Positions 22,801 through 32,839 of a DNA stretch of 64,000 nt are shown here, one piece after another. Made by a program: the position numbers and the translations under genes. Position 1 is the stretch's first letter, and each line of letters opens with the position of its first letter. The stretch covers positions 1,550,001 through 1,614,000 of the forward strand of contig JAPNXP010000018.1 of the NCBI GenBank assembly GCA_028753945.1, read 5' to 3'. The notes beneath the pieces were generated by a model that was not told the DNA's origin, made no database searches, and saw only the letters and a program-made list of their open reading frames with translations. This DNA comes from Hexactinellida sp. DTS-2022. Its lineage: Eukaryota; Porifera; Hexactinellida.

Positions 22801-25800
22801 GGTACATATTTAAATTATCTATTGAATGCATATAAATTGAATATTGGGTACTATATATTGTTCCTGTTGTGATATCAAACAGGTGTAAAAATGTATCAAA
22901 ATATTAATTAAAAAATCGTGACCCCAGATGCATATCTGTAATCCATGAGACACCTATCCTGAAAATTTGGGCCATTTAAACTCTGTTCTGTGGAGAGGAT
23001 ACGTATAAATAACTAACCAAGGCAGTCATTTTAGAACTGGCCCACAGTAGTCGGCACAGTAACAATAAGTACTATAGTTACAATAATACAACAGAAATGT
23101 AGAATGTTACAAATCCATGTTTGGAGAATAAATATCACTAGCTTTGTTCGTATCTCTACAAAAGCCAGGATGTGTGCAGACCAGAGCGCTCCTCTTAGGA
23201 TCGACGCCTCTCAGAAGAGACTGCCCTATGACACGCCTATCCTGACCCTGCAGCAGGTGGACAAGAACCCGTTTGTTCAGTTCCAGAGGTGGTACGAGGG
23301 TGCTAGCGACACGCAGGAGATAGAGGAGCCTAACGCCGTGTGTCTCTCCACCTGCAGTAAGGGCGGGCGCCCCTCCTCCAGGATGGTCCTGATGAAGGGT
23401 TTCTCAGAACAGGGGGCGACCTTCTTCTCCAACCAGGAGAGCCGCAAAGGGGCCGAAATGGCGGAGAACAGCTGCGTGGCGCTGCTCTTCTACTGGACGC
23501 CTCTGAAGCAGCAGGTCCGGATAGAGGGGAGAGCGGAAGTGGTGCAGGACAAGGTGTCAGACGAATACTGGGCCACGAGACCCCTGATGAGCAGACTGAC
23601 AGCCGTCATTAGTCAGCAGAGCCGGCCAGCGAGCAGCCGGGAGGAGCTGGAGCAGAGGAGAGAGGAGGCGAAGGGGAGGCAGGGGGAGGGGGACAAAAGA
23701 CCGCGTCACTGGGCGGGGTACCTAGTTGTGCCGGATTATTTCGAGTTCTGGCAGGGACACTCAGATCGGATGCATGACAGATTCGAGTACAAGAAGATAG
23801 GCGCAGACTGGCGCATCACTAGACTACAGCCGTAACTCAGTGGAACGTTTGATAACATCCCTTGCTCTATATCACCCTTTTACCATTATTCACACATATA
23901 ATAATTTATATAATATATATAATCACCTGTAGACAGCAATCTGTAAATGTAGACCTGCTTCTTCTGTCCGTCCCTCCAGATTCTAGCCATTGCCTGGTCG
24001 TCGTTAGCCGGGTTCCAGTCGGGGTCAAACATAATCAGTCGATTGGCCCCTATGAGGTTGAGTCCACACCCCCCTGCCTTGCTGCTCAGCATGAAGATGA
24101 AGTCACTGCTCTCCGGATCATTGAACCTATCCACGATCTTCATTCTCTTCTTGATAGCCATACTCCCGTCCAGGCGCAAGTAGATATAGCGCCTCTGTCG
24201 ACATAGCTTCTCGAACAGATCCAGCGTCTGCGTGTAGTTCGACACAAGCACCACCTGACACATTACGGTTACCATAAATCGAATAGTTGCCAGACATAGT
24301 TCAATGGGTACGATTTATGTATGATTAGTAAGTACAGTAGAACCTGTCTATAAGTTATCGCCACGTGACTTCCCATACAATAATCAACCTGTGTATAGCG
24401 GTCACCTTGGGTGGCCGTTATTAACAGGCTCAATTGCAATTCTAATTACAGCCTCCATACTTGGTATATTACAAACATTAAGTTTGTCACGCCGTAGCAA
24501 AAACAGGTCCGGCGGACCATTTATGGTGTCAAGTTAACTATGGAAGTGTTAACTAATACAGTGGATGCCGGTTCTAAGCACATCGTCGGGAACTGCATAA
24601 ATGTCTTATAACCGGCATATATTATATAGGGATATATGGCAACCGTTTTCCAATATAGTGTTCTTATATCCGATATGTTCTTATAACCGGTGTGCTTATA
24701 TCAGACATCTACTGTACAACTCTGTGCTACCTTATCATCAGACGTGGACTTGACCACGGCGAGTATGAGGTCCAGCACTAGCATCTTCCCGGAGAGCTCG
24801 GGCTCCACTCGCCTCTGGTCGTGCGAGCTGCGAGGGAACATCTCCAGTGCCCCCTCGAACCCCTCCTCTCTGTTGAGAGCCTTTTCGAACACCAGGGATG
24901 GGTGGTTGCATAGCTTCTTGAGTGTCGTTATGGAGGAGAGAGAGGAGATGGAGGCCCGCCCGGAGGCTTCCATTGCTCCTACCTACACAATCGCAGGTTA
25001 GATTGAGTAGGATAACCAAACATACAGACTTATAAACTATATAAACCAGCTGGCGAATCTTAGTAAAGGGAATAAATTGACTGTAGACAGGCAGTATTGT
25101 CCCAGGAATGAGTAATAATAATAAGTAGTTTGAAATAGAATCAACTCAGAGAGGAACGAAAACAGGCACATAGAATGCCAGAGGAGTACACCTCTGTTGG
25201 AAAATATAAATTTTTATACTAATCGACGATAAATATAAATATTTGTATCCCTGTCACGTCAATTTTGGAAAGTTTGACCAACTAATGGATTCAACCATAG
25301 ACTATGATTAAACCTACACACTACATACATATCGAAATAATGTGTGCTACAATACTATCCTGCGGGACTTCGTCTTGAACCGAATAGTCCAAAAGTGTCT
25401 GCAGCGATTTCGTGCCATATATGACAGTCATACCTGTATTAATTTTGGTTTAATTATTTAAACCGTATCATGTAATAAGTTAATATATTCGCTTGACTAA
25501 TCTGAAAGATAAGAAACCCAACCAGAGCATTTACTCATAATAGTAGGCTACTTATAGTTATTAAATTCTGACCCAATCAAGTCAAGAATATATTATAGAA
25601 TTATTCTAAAGTACCAATATAATAAATTAATCTATGGGCAAATATTGATTAGGAATATGAGAGATCTGAAAAGTAAGTTAATCTACATACAAATAATACT
25701 ATACTATCTGACGCTAGGAGTGGTGTGTCAATGTTGGACTCAATCAATAGCTTGTAGGGAAACTGTTGATAAATACTTAAAATGCCAAATTAACGTAACG

Positions 25801-28800
25801 GACTTCAACACAGTAATTAACAGCTTATATAATTGTTCAATTGGAAATTACGAAACATTGGAATTAGAAGTTGCACAAGAAATACATGGTCTAAACATTA
25901 TATTAAACTTACCTCAAAATATTATTGCGCTCAAGATTAGTATTTCTTATCAAGCCGAAAATATCAGTTTAGAAATAAGGAACTCAAATGCAAATGTGAA
26001 AAGTATCTCACTAAATGGCAATAGCATTTTAATCGAACAGCCAGCATTCTTCTCTTACTTCTCTAACCTTACAGAGATACGAGCTGAATCTCTAATATTT
26101 CGTTCTCTACCAACATTCTCAAACAACAAACATCTAATTAGTATCACAGTACTTCAGTCTATTATCCTAAACGGGACAGATAGAGTGATCAATAGAAAGT
26201 TCGTAAGTGAATTGAAGCGATTGGAAGAGTTGAGCTGGGTGTGTGGAGGGATCATTGGAATTCAAAATAACTCATTTTCTGGTTTGAAGAGGCTGAAAAG
26301 TCTAAACATATCGAATAACCAAATTCACGAGCTACAGGATCAAGTGTTTGCAGGCTTGTATAGTTTAACATATTTAGCACTCAAACACAACAACATAACA
26401 ACGGTACATTGGAACGTGTTCACTGTATTACGTAATCTCGAGATATTAAATCTAGATAACAACCCAACATTTCCTCTCGATGCCATTACACCACTGAGGT
26501 CACTAGAGAGAGTATCAATATCGTATTACAATGCAAACTACTTAACACCTGAACCTTTCCAACAATTTGAAAACTTAACTTTTATAGAGCTCAACTACAT
26601 TCAGTTCTCATGTGACTGCTCAACTCAATGGGTCTCAAGGTTAGAAGGATTTGCTATTGCAACATCAATAGTAGGTTCAGGATGTCTCAATAACGAATCA
26701 AGTCAAGTAGATGATCCTACCCTATACACACAATGTCCTGATAATAACTATCCCTGCTTCAACCACTCCATGTCCTGTCGAGTGGGAGAAAAGAGAGTCG
26801 ATTCGGGGAATAATTGCAGCTGTCTTTGTCAAAATAGAAACAAAAATATATCCACAGAATGCTCCGAAGTCAATTCATGCGCAGTCCCCAACATTTGTGA
26901 ACAAATATGCATAAGAACATCAGATACGATTGAGTGTGGCTGCAGGACAGGATACAAGAAACACAACTCAACTGCGTGCACAGACATAGACGAATGCAGT
27001 TCCAATAACAGCAACTGTGCACACACCTGCATAAACACTATGGGATCTTACTACTGCAGCTGTTTGCAGGGATACGTTAATGAGGGCGTTACTGGGTGCA
27101 CAGACATAGACGAATGCAGTTCCAATAACAGCAACTGTGCACACACCTGCATAAACACTATGGGATCTTATTACTGCGGCTGTCTGCAGGGATACGTTAA
27201 CGAGGGCGTGACTGCGTGCACAGACATAGACGAATGCAGTTCCAATAACAGCAACTGTGCACACACCTGCATAAACACTATGGGATCTTACTACTGCAGC
27301 TGTCTGCAGGGATACGTTAACGAGGGCGTGACTGCGTGCACAGACATAGACGAATGCAGTTCCAATAACAGCAACTGTACACACACCTGCATAAACACTA
27401 TGGGATCTTACTACTGCAGCTGTCTGCAGGGATACGTTAACGAGGGCGTGACTGCGTGCACAGACATAGACGAATGCAGTTCCAATAACAGCAACTGTGC
27501 ACACACCTGCATAAACACTATGGGATCTTACTACTGCAGCTGTTTGCAGGGATACGTTAACGAGGGCGTGACTGCGTGCACAGACATAGACGAATGCAGT
27601 TCCAATAACAGCAACTGTACACACACCTGCATAAACACTATGGGATCTTACTCCTGCAGCTGTCTGCAGGGATACGTTAACGAGGGCGTTACTGGGTGTG
27701 TGGATAGAGACGAGTGTAGCGTTAACAACGGGGGGTGTCACCAGGTATGCAACAACACAGAGGGGAGCTACCAATGCTCCTGCAAGGCTGGTTATAAGCA
27801 GTCTACAGATTTCTATAGTTCCTGTGAACCAATAGCTAACAGGACCAGTGTCGAGTTAATCCCATTAATATTCGCAGACCAGAATGCCACAATCGTTATA
27901 CTCCTAGTAATAGTATTTGTATTATTCACAATTTCCATAACTCTAATGTTTGTGTTGATAAAAACGCTAATCAGTCTGAAAAGGAAGTTTAATGTTATCA
28001 GCAGGTATCGAGCTAATACTGTCGTTAGTGTTGCTCAAGATAGGAACAGTCTAACATTAAAGGAATTGGATATAATCTCATTCGACAGTGAGTTACACCA
28101 AATGATAGCTGAGCGCGAAAACACGTGGAGCACGTACAGAAAAACGAAGCCAGATACTACTGTCTTTTCCAACCCGAGAGATGACGAGGGAACAAACTCG
28201 TAACCTCGCCATTCCAATCAACCATTATGTAACTATGGATACATATTTATATTATTATTATTATTATTATGTTTGTAATGGAAATGCTTTAAATTAAATG
28301 ATGGTTTTCCCGCACAATATGTCACGAAATACAACCTATGATAATTGGGATTAATTGTAATCACCACACTATAACATGATGAAATTAAATTAGATGTAGA
28401 AAATCACTGAGCTATACTATTCAAAAAATAAAGTTGGTTGTAATATGCAAAATATGCAAAAATGTAAGTTTCTATAAGCTAGACTATAGTAAACTCCAGT
28501 TACCCAATATTCGTTAAAACTTAAAAACGGCAGTTTACTGCAGTAGGTCTCACCTGATTAGTCTTTGCCTTGACAAACTGTTTGTATAGACTAGTCTGTA
28601 GCGGAGTTAGTTTGCAGCAGATCAGCTGCTCCACCTTAACAGGCAGGTACTTGGTTAGGATCGAGGCAGTACGCCGTATAATGCACTTGTTAACTAACTC
28701 AATGAGCTCCTGCAGCCTCTCCCCGCCTTTCTCCCTCTCCTTTTCACTCGCGTCCGAGTCTCTGCTGCGCATTATAGGAATCTACAACGTTACGTTATAA

Positions 28801-30239
28801 GTCAGTTCTTTTGTTATGAATATTCGAGGAACCAAATTTTTGTATATAATAGAGACTTCATAATAAGCGAACTTAACTAAATACAAACGATATGTAAATT
28901 GTTAAATTGGGACCGTAGGCTTCTTCATTATGACGTATAATTGTTCACAATAAGCAGACCTGATTGCATGTGATGCATACAGGTATTCAGCAGATCACCA
29001 CATAGATATTATACAAGATACAACTGTATAAGGGTCGCCTTCACTCACCTCATAGGTTTTATGGAATTCACTCTCAGTACCAAGGATGCCAGCATTAACA
29101 AAGTGAACGAGACTGAAATACTCGAGCAGGTCGTTCTGAATGGGAGTGCCGGATAGCAGCACTCTCCTTCTGGAGTTGAGTTTGTTAAGCGCAGTGTACG
29201 TCTGACTCTCGGAGTTCTTCAGACGGTGTCCCTCGTCGCAGATGACTATCCCTACCTCCCCTCTGTGCAGCACGCTAGCGTGCAGTCGGAACCCCTCGTA
29301 GGATATGATCAGCACCTGGGTGCCAGTCCGCACCCTCTGGTCCATAATGAAGTTGAGCAGCTTCCGGTCGATCTCATCCTTGCTGCCGGAGTCGATAGCC
29401 AAACAGCGCACTCTCCCGGAGAGCCACTTGTCGAACTCCTTCGCCCAGTTCTTAACCAGACTGGAGGGGCATACGATTATCGCCTTGCTGACAGTGGGCA
29501 CAGCCTCGGGGCCCTGTCTGATGAGAGTCCACACCAGCGCGATGCACTGGAGAGTCTTCCCCAGCCCCATCTCGTCTGCCATCACACAGCCGTAGCTGCC
29601 TTCTATCCTCACGCCGGTAACGCACTCGTAGAGGAACTTAACGCCCGCCCGCTGGTGGGGCCTCAGCACTTGACACAAGACAGGGTCCACCACTACGTGC
29701 ACCTACGCCAGTAGAGATATCAAGTCTGCAGATTACATACACGTACACATAGCACTCACCTGAGTCTTGTTGGCGTCCTTGTGGCTAGCTATCTGGTCGT
29801 GTGCCGTCTGCTCGGGCGGGTAGAAGAGCACCAGCGCCCCGTCCGAGTACGGGTCGTGCAGAGACACGCGGAGTCCGGACCGCCGCATCCCCAGACTCCT
29901 GCCGCTGCTGCCGCCCGCCTCGTACCCCTCCAGCGGCACCTTGAAGGGTTTCTTCAGGATCTGCTGTATGAACAGCTCGTGGCTGTAGGAGGGCCTGCTA
30001 GAGCGCTTCGGATCATTCTCTCCCTCTCTTTCCAATTCCTCCTCCTCGGATAGGAATCGTTTGTAACAGACCCGCTTAGCAGGATGCCTGCTAGTGTCAG
30101 ATGACCGCTTCCCTATCAGGTTAGGAGATTTGAATTCGTTGGTCGGTGGCTTGTGAACTGTGTTAGGATCTCTGTTCTCATCGGAATGGCGCTCGCTCAG
30201 GGTGATGCTCAGCTTGCTAGGAGCATAAGAGCGCCTCAT
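19496..30239 (-). CDS. RAD54L: RAD54 homologous-recombination DNA translocase (six exons)
   Basis: A SNF2-family motor that stimulates RAD51-mediated strand exchange and remodels chromatin and D-loops in the nucleus. Six exons join in phase at GT-AG boundaries: 30239-29760, 29702-29049, 28781-28554, 24982-24731, 24254-23927 and 19845-19496. They give 763 aa, close to the roughly 750 aa of animal RAD54. Visible motifs are [12 protein letters not shown] (Walker A), [10 protein letters not shown] (DEGH box), [60 protein letters not shown] and the C-terminal [10 protein letters not shown] and [12 protein letters not shown]. The N-terminus [10 protein letters not shown] matches the family. Exons are GC-rich, introns AT-rich. 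Intron 3 contains an LRR-EGF gene and intron 5 contains PNPO, both on the other strand. Confidence 0.95.
19874..21965. mobile_element. Pogo/Tigger-like element, ~2.1 kb, non-coding, in RAD54 intron 5
   Basis: Ends CAGTAGAACTCGCTTATTAA on the left and the complement of CAGTAGAACCTCTTTACTAC on the right, each next to TA. CAGTAGAACCTCG-type ends with TA duplication are characteristic of Tigger/pogo. No transposase frame remains. It contains the hAT MITE copy B (20236-20971) and a foldback unit near 21690-21780. It could alternatively be two unrelated ends; the centre is not recognisable. Confidence 0.5.
20236..20971. mobile_element. hAT MITE, 736 bp, copy B
   Basis: The perfect 8-bp duplication GTGTTCAC is at 20228-20235 and 20972-20979. 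It has the same length as copy A at 11148-11883 with no difference seen by eye, so both moved recently. It sits in RAD54 intron 5. Confidence 0.92.
21966..23103. other. AT-rich intron 5 DNA upstream of PNPO
   Basis: No gene. A further pogo-type end (AGCCTCTACTG followed by TA) occurs at 22174-22186. The last few hundred bases presumably contain the PNPO promoter; no element was recognised. Confidence 0.45.
23104..23835 (+). CDS. PNPO: Pyridoxamine 5'-phosphate oxidase
   Basis: FMN-dependent oxidase making pyridoxal 5'-phosphate from pyridoxine or pyridoxamine phosphate (EC 1.4.3.5), the last step of vitamin B6 salvage. The 243-aa product is close to animal PNPO in length. Visible family blocks are [22 protein letters not shown] (FMN binding), [34 protein letters not shown], the C-terminal [19 protein letters not shown], and the final W-R-I-T-R-L-Q-P where R-L-x-P is invariant in the family. 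A second Met at residue 23 (MCADQ) is a possible alternative start; the preceding residues could be a targeting sequence. It is a single GC-rich exon inside RAD54 intron 5 in the opposite orientation, possibly an old retrocopy. Its stop lies 91 bp from RAD54 exon 5, so the transcripts probably overlap. Confidence 0.95.
   Translation: MLQIHVWRINITSFVRISTKARMCADQSAPLRIDASQKRLPYDTPILTLQQVDKNPFVQFQRWYEGASDTQEIEEPNAVCLSTCSKGGRPSSRMVLMKGFSEQGATFFSNQESRKGAEMAENSCVALLFYWTPLKQQVRIEGRAEVVQDKVSDEYWATRPLMSRLTAVISQQSRPASSREELEQRREEAKGRQGEGDKRPRHWAGYLVVPDYFEFWQGHSDRMHDRFEYKKIGADWRITRLQP
23927..24254 (-). CDS. RAD54L: RAD54 exon 5
   Basis: Starts after ...gtgtcag with [12 protein letters not shown] and ends one base into a Gly codon before gtgatt. 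It carries helicase motifs V and VI ([26 protein letters not shown]). It lies only 91 bp from the stop of the convergent PNPO gene. Confidence 0.94.
24559..24714. mobile_element. 156-bp pogo-type MITE in RAD54 intron 4
   Basis: TA-flanked, ends CAGTGGATGCCGGTTCTAAG and ATATCAGACATCTACTG. Internal repeats TTCTTATATCCGATATG and TTATAACCGG. A fragment of the same family (ATAACCGGCATCGACTG) is near 37860. A further single end, CAGTAGAACCTGTCTATAAG, lies at 24335. Confidence 0.7.
24731..24982 (-). CDS. RAD54L: RAD54 exon 4
   Basis: Starts after ...tgtgtag with V-G-A-M-E and ends S-D-D-K before gtagca. It contains [14 protein letters not shown] and SGKMLVLD. About 3.6 kb of intron, with a nested gene, separates it from exon 3. 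Confidence 0.92.
25657..28203 (+). CDS. LRR-EGF transmembrane receptor, 848 aa, nested in RAD54 intron 3
   Basis: Start chosen at the ATG at 25657 (MRDLKSKL); in-frame sequence upstream has no ATG. Order of parts: signal peptide (residues 1-26, ending VVCQC), leucine-rich repeats (about 90-290; [47 protein letters not shown]), LRR cap (C-D-C-S-T-Q-W near 310), and a cysteine-rich EGF near 405-440. Then come six almost identical 40-residue calcium-binding EGF domains (D-I-D-E-C, with C-I-N-T-M-G-S-Y hydroxylation consensus), a divergent seventh EGF ([12 protein letters not shown]), a transmembrane helix (about 742-768) and an 80-residue tail. It is probably a cell-surface adhesion or recognition receptor; ligand unknown. 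Paralogous pseudogenes lie at 10726-14465. Confidence 0.9.
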   Translation: MRDLKSKLIYIQIILYYLTLGVVCQCWTQSIACRETVDKYLKCQINVTDFNTVINSLYNCSIGNYETLELEVAQEIHGLNIILNLPQNIIALKISISYQAENISLEIRNSNANVKSISLNGNSILIEQPAFFSYFSNLTEIRAESLIFRSLPTFSNNKHLISITVLQSIILNGTDRVINRKFVSELKRLEELSWVCGGIIGIQNNSFSGLKRLKSLNISNNQIHELQDQVFAGLYSLTYLALKHNNITTVHWNVFTVLRNLEILNLDNNPTFPLDAITPLRSLERVSISYYNANYLTPEPFQQFENLTFIELNYIQFSCDCSTQWVSRLEGFAIATSIVGSGCLNNESSQVDDPTLYTQCPDNNYPCFNHSMSCRVGEKRVDSGNNCSCLCQNRNKNISTECSEVNSCAVPNICEQICIRTSDTIECGCRTGYKKHNSTACTDIDECSSNNSNCAHTCINTMGSYYCSCLQGYVNEGVTGCTDIDECSSNNSNCAHTCINTMGSYYCGCLQGYVNEGVTACTDIDECSSNNSNCAHTCINTMGSYYCSCLQGYVNEGVTACTDIDECSSNNSNCTHTCINTMGSYYCSCLQGYVNEGVTACTDIDECSSNNSNCAHTCINTMGSYYCSCLQGYVNEGVTACTDIDECSSNNSNCTHTCINTMGSYSCSCLQGYVNEGVTGCVDRDECSVNNGGCHQVCNNTEGSYQCSCKAGYKQSTDFYSSCEPIANRTSVELIPLIFADQNATIVILLVIVFVLFTISITLMFVLIKTLISLKRKFNVISRYRANTVVSVAQDRNSLTLKELDIISFDSELHQMIAERENTWSTYRKTKPDTTVFSNPRDDEGTNS
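26981..27700 (+). repeat. Six 120-bp tandem repeats encoding EGF domains
   Basis: Units start at 26981, 27101, 27221, 27341, 27461 and 27581 and differ by only a few bases (Ala/Thr at N-C-A/T-H-T-C, CSC/CGC, YYC/YSC). Such uniformity implies recent unequal exchange or gene conversion. Units 4 and 6 share the Thr variant, and units 1 and 6 share the VTGC ending. Confidence 0.93.
28437..28442 (+). promoter_or_regulatory. Candidate polyadenylation signal AATAAA of the LRR-EGF gene
   Basis: AATAAA about 234 bases after the stop codon of the LRR-EGF gene, before RAD54 exon 3 on the other strand at 28554. Processing here would keep the nested transcript inside intron 3. Confidence 0.45.
28554..28781 (-). 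CDS. RAD54L: RAD54 exon 3
   Basis: Starts after ...cgttgtag with I-P-I-M-R-S-R-D and ends K-T-N-Q before gtgaga. It encodes [20 protein letters not shown], the linker between the two motor lobes. Confidence 0.93.
28851..28975. repeat. Degenerate pogo-like MITE in RAD54 intron 2
   Basis: GAGACTTCATAATAAGCGAAC on the left and GTTCACAATAAGCAGACCTGA on the right correspond to segments of the complete 203-bp element at 37041-37243. Confidence 0.55.
29049..29702 (-). CDS. RAD54L: RAD54 exon 2
   Basis: Starts after ...gcgtag with V-H-V-V-V-D-P and ends at KTYE before gtgagtga. It carries helicase motifs I, Ia, II and III of the first RecA lobe. Confidence 0.94.
29760..30239 (-). CDS. RAD54L: RAD54 exon 1
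   Basis: Starts at the ATG at 30239 and ends ...ACTCAG before gtgagtgc. It encodes the basic, disordered N-terminus and the RAD54-specific [12 protein letters not shown] and [16 protein letters not shown] segments. Confidence 0.93.
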
Positions 30240-30406
30240 TCTACTAACACAATACTAGGAAAAAGTATAAATATAATCAAATATACACACATAAGTCTAG
30301 GTATATAGTAGAATATCTCTAAGAGTAATAACCTGTAAAAAAATTAACGTAAACGGTTAAAACGGATATTACTAGCCTGCGATTGCGTGCGATGTCATTG
30401 TGTCAT

Positions 30407-30720
30407 TGTTATGAGGACGCCTGACCTTCAGGAGGCACGGCGGTTGAGAGCCCTGTGTAGCTGGCAGACGGGGACTACTATAAGGTCCTGGCAGTACGAC
30501 TGGTAGGCCCGGTGTAGGAAGGACACGTAGTCAGTACGGTAGAGCTAACAATGGTCTCTAAGGCAGTACGCATGGTGGTCTAGGGTTACGTAATTACCCT
30601 CCTGATGAGTCCTTGAGATGGGACGAAACCACCCACATGATATCTCCATGAGTTGGGGTCGCCAAGAGCGCATAGTCTTCATACTAGTGCGTGGCTCATC
30701 CAATGATATCATTGTGTGAA
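30407..30720 (+). mobile_element. Hammerhead-ribozyme element (retrozyme-like), single unit
   Basis: Contains a hammerhead ribozyme (30575-30632). Upstream, GAGAGCCCTGTGTAGCTGGCAG (30448-30469) aligns with the upstream part of the element split by the MULE at 48173. Downstream, TGGGGTCGCCAAGAGCGCAT (30653-30672) aligns with the tail of that same copy. It has no coding capacity, and the boundaries are approximate. Such small non-coding hammerhead units are known as retrozymes in plants and animals; reverse transcriptase would come from an autonomous element. Confidence 0.7.
30575..30632 (+). ncRNA. Hammerhead ribozyme (helix III open)
   Basis: Order of core parts: GTGGT-C (helix III strand and cleavage-site C at 30580), helix I hairpin AGGGT...ACCCT, CTGATGA (30602-30608), helix II GTCC-TTGAGAT-GGGAC, GAAA, then CCAC closing helix III. 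All invariant core bases are present. Helix I is slightly weakened by a T-C mismatch at its base. Predicted self-cleavage is after 30580. Confidence 0.88.
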
Positions 30721-30955
30721 ACAAAATGTCAACATGTTTGGGCACGTGCCCCCATTGCTCCTCCCTTTTACGCCACAGAGTACAGTGCATTTAGAGAAGC
30801 GAGTACAGGTTGCATTTAGTCCTAACAAGTCTGTGTGGGTGTGCATATCCCCATGGCAGTAGCTCATCTATCATAATAAATAATTCCTCCCAGCAGAGCT
30901 GTGGTTAGACTCAACAGCACATCTCTTCCGAGAATTTATGTTAAACTACCCTATA

Positions 30956-31135
30956 CCGGTGTAAGCGCGCTTTGGGGATGCCCAGCGTTTTAGGGACCAC
31001 GTCCCTAAAGCACCAGCGTTTTGGGTCCCCCGTTCCTATATCGCTAGTGTTTTAAAGCCCAGGGCGCCCAAAACGCTAGCGATTTAGGGACCTGGTCCCT
31101 AAAACGCTGGGGTCCCCAAAACGCGTTTACACAGG
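30956..31135. repeat. GC-rich foldback MITE, ~180 bp
   Basis: Left GTGTAAGCGCGCTTTGGGG and right CCCCAAAACGCGTTTACAC are inverted; CCAGCGTTTTAGGGACC and its complement continue the arms. Short internal palindromes GGGACCACGTCCC and GGGACCTGGTCCC sit in the arms. Confidence 0.75.
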
Positions 31136-32839
31136 AGCCAAGCTGGCGCTCACATTGCATGCGACAGGAAGTAACTCATTTGATCAAAGGAGAGTTCATA
31201 TTCTTTGTGCATCCTGGCATAGAGGAGGACATGAGGCCTCTGATCCTGTCTGAGCGAGACACACTGCCCGGGGGATTAACTCGTCAGATATTCGACTCCA
31301 GAATGGACAGATTGAAAAGGGAATCAATAGTAGCTAGTGAAGGTTAGGATAGTAAAGCAAACTGAATGGCCAGAAGATTCGTTGGCAGGAATTGAGAAAG
31401 ATGTTAACTTTGCATTTGAAGAACTTCCTCTCTTGTCCCGGGACGGAAGGTCGCTGGATTACTTGGTCAACAAGAATGAAGACGACGCGTTATTGAAGGA
31501 AATATACGACATTATTCTGAGACGAATACTCACTTCTATAAAGAATTGACAATCCATCTGTTGATATAGATATTGAAGATAAACCATTGTTCCTAGCTCC
31601 ACCTAAAGTAGAAAGAAACATACATATTGCGTTTGGAGTAGACAGAGGGGCAACTGAAGGGTTGCAGTTAGTCACTCCAGCTTCTGTCCTTGTGGTTGAT
31701 AAAACTTTGTTTGTAGCAGACAAATGCGGGCATTTTATCACAGGCTACAGAGATAGTGATATGGCGGCACTTGGATGGAATCATGAAACAACTGACACTC
31801 CTTGTTTCTCTAACACTCTTTGAAGGTTGCTTATTCGCGTGCTATACTGAATTCGTGGAATATAGCTTGTGGAATGAAAAACTTCATGAGGAATGTATCC
31901 AATTCGAAACTTCTATTGAAATACCACAGATCTGCTGTACAGCTTCCAATGATTTTGGTTTATTTGTTGGAACTCTCAAACCAAATCTCATCTATAATAT
32001 TATTCATACAAAGATACTCTCCTACACAGATCCTCTCAGAATAATACGAGAGGAACCACTGAAACCCATTTGCTACCTAACAAAAAGAACATACATCCTT
32101 GGTTACAGGATATGAAAGCTAGTATAGGGATTCCACCTTCTGTATTTTCACAGGATCTCCTTCTCCTCTGCAAGAATTCTCATTACAAGGAGAACTCCCT
32201 AGATCCATCCTTACAGAAGATCAGATAGTGGGAGCTTATGGAAATATGACAGTTGTGTACAGAGACATTTGTGTACAAGACTAGTGCGACACTTGTGTAT
32301 AACTTTGGTACGACATTTGTGTACAGAGATTTTTGTGTACAGCAACATTTGTGTACAGATTGTATAGCTGTAAATGGGTCACATTAAGTGATGGATAATG
32401 ACCCATTCTTATTATATTACAATACCAACTTAATTCGTATTATTTCAATTTAATTATTTGATCAAACATACAAATAAACGACAATCTATCTTTTATTTAT
32501 TAATGATAATTTTAGATACAAGGCAATCGATTAATGAGTTGAGTTGAAGTAGAGAGACTGAATTTAATAGAATCTAAATTAACTGTTAATAGGAACGATT
32601 CCGATCTAATTATCCGTATGGAGATAAAAGATGTTTATCTAAAAAGTTATTTTAAAAGCAATGCTCTTAAGAAAAACCATATGATAACTGGTCTGGTAAA
32701 GTAATTGATTACTATCGTCACCAATGTTGATTCGTTTTCCAGTGACTTTTTAGATTTAGTTGGTCGAATTCCCTTATAGTATTGTGCTTGTCTCAGTTCG
32801 ACGCTAGATTGTTCAATAGCCAATGCATGACAAAATTTC

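Noticed and set aside
24690..25001. Plus-strand frame opposite RAD54 exon 4
   Set aside because: Shadow of the coding exon, which has the conserved RAD54 sequence and splice sites on the minus strand.
26968..27774. 268-codon antisense frame across the EGF array
   Set aside because: Shadow of the 120-bp in-phase repeats; the plus-strand EGF cysteine pattern is clearly the real coding strand.
29226..29714. 162-codon plus-strand frame opposite RAD54 exon 2
   Set aside because: Antisense shadow of a conserved helicase exon; no independent motif.
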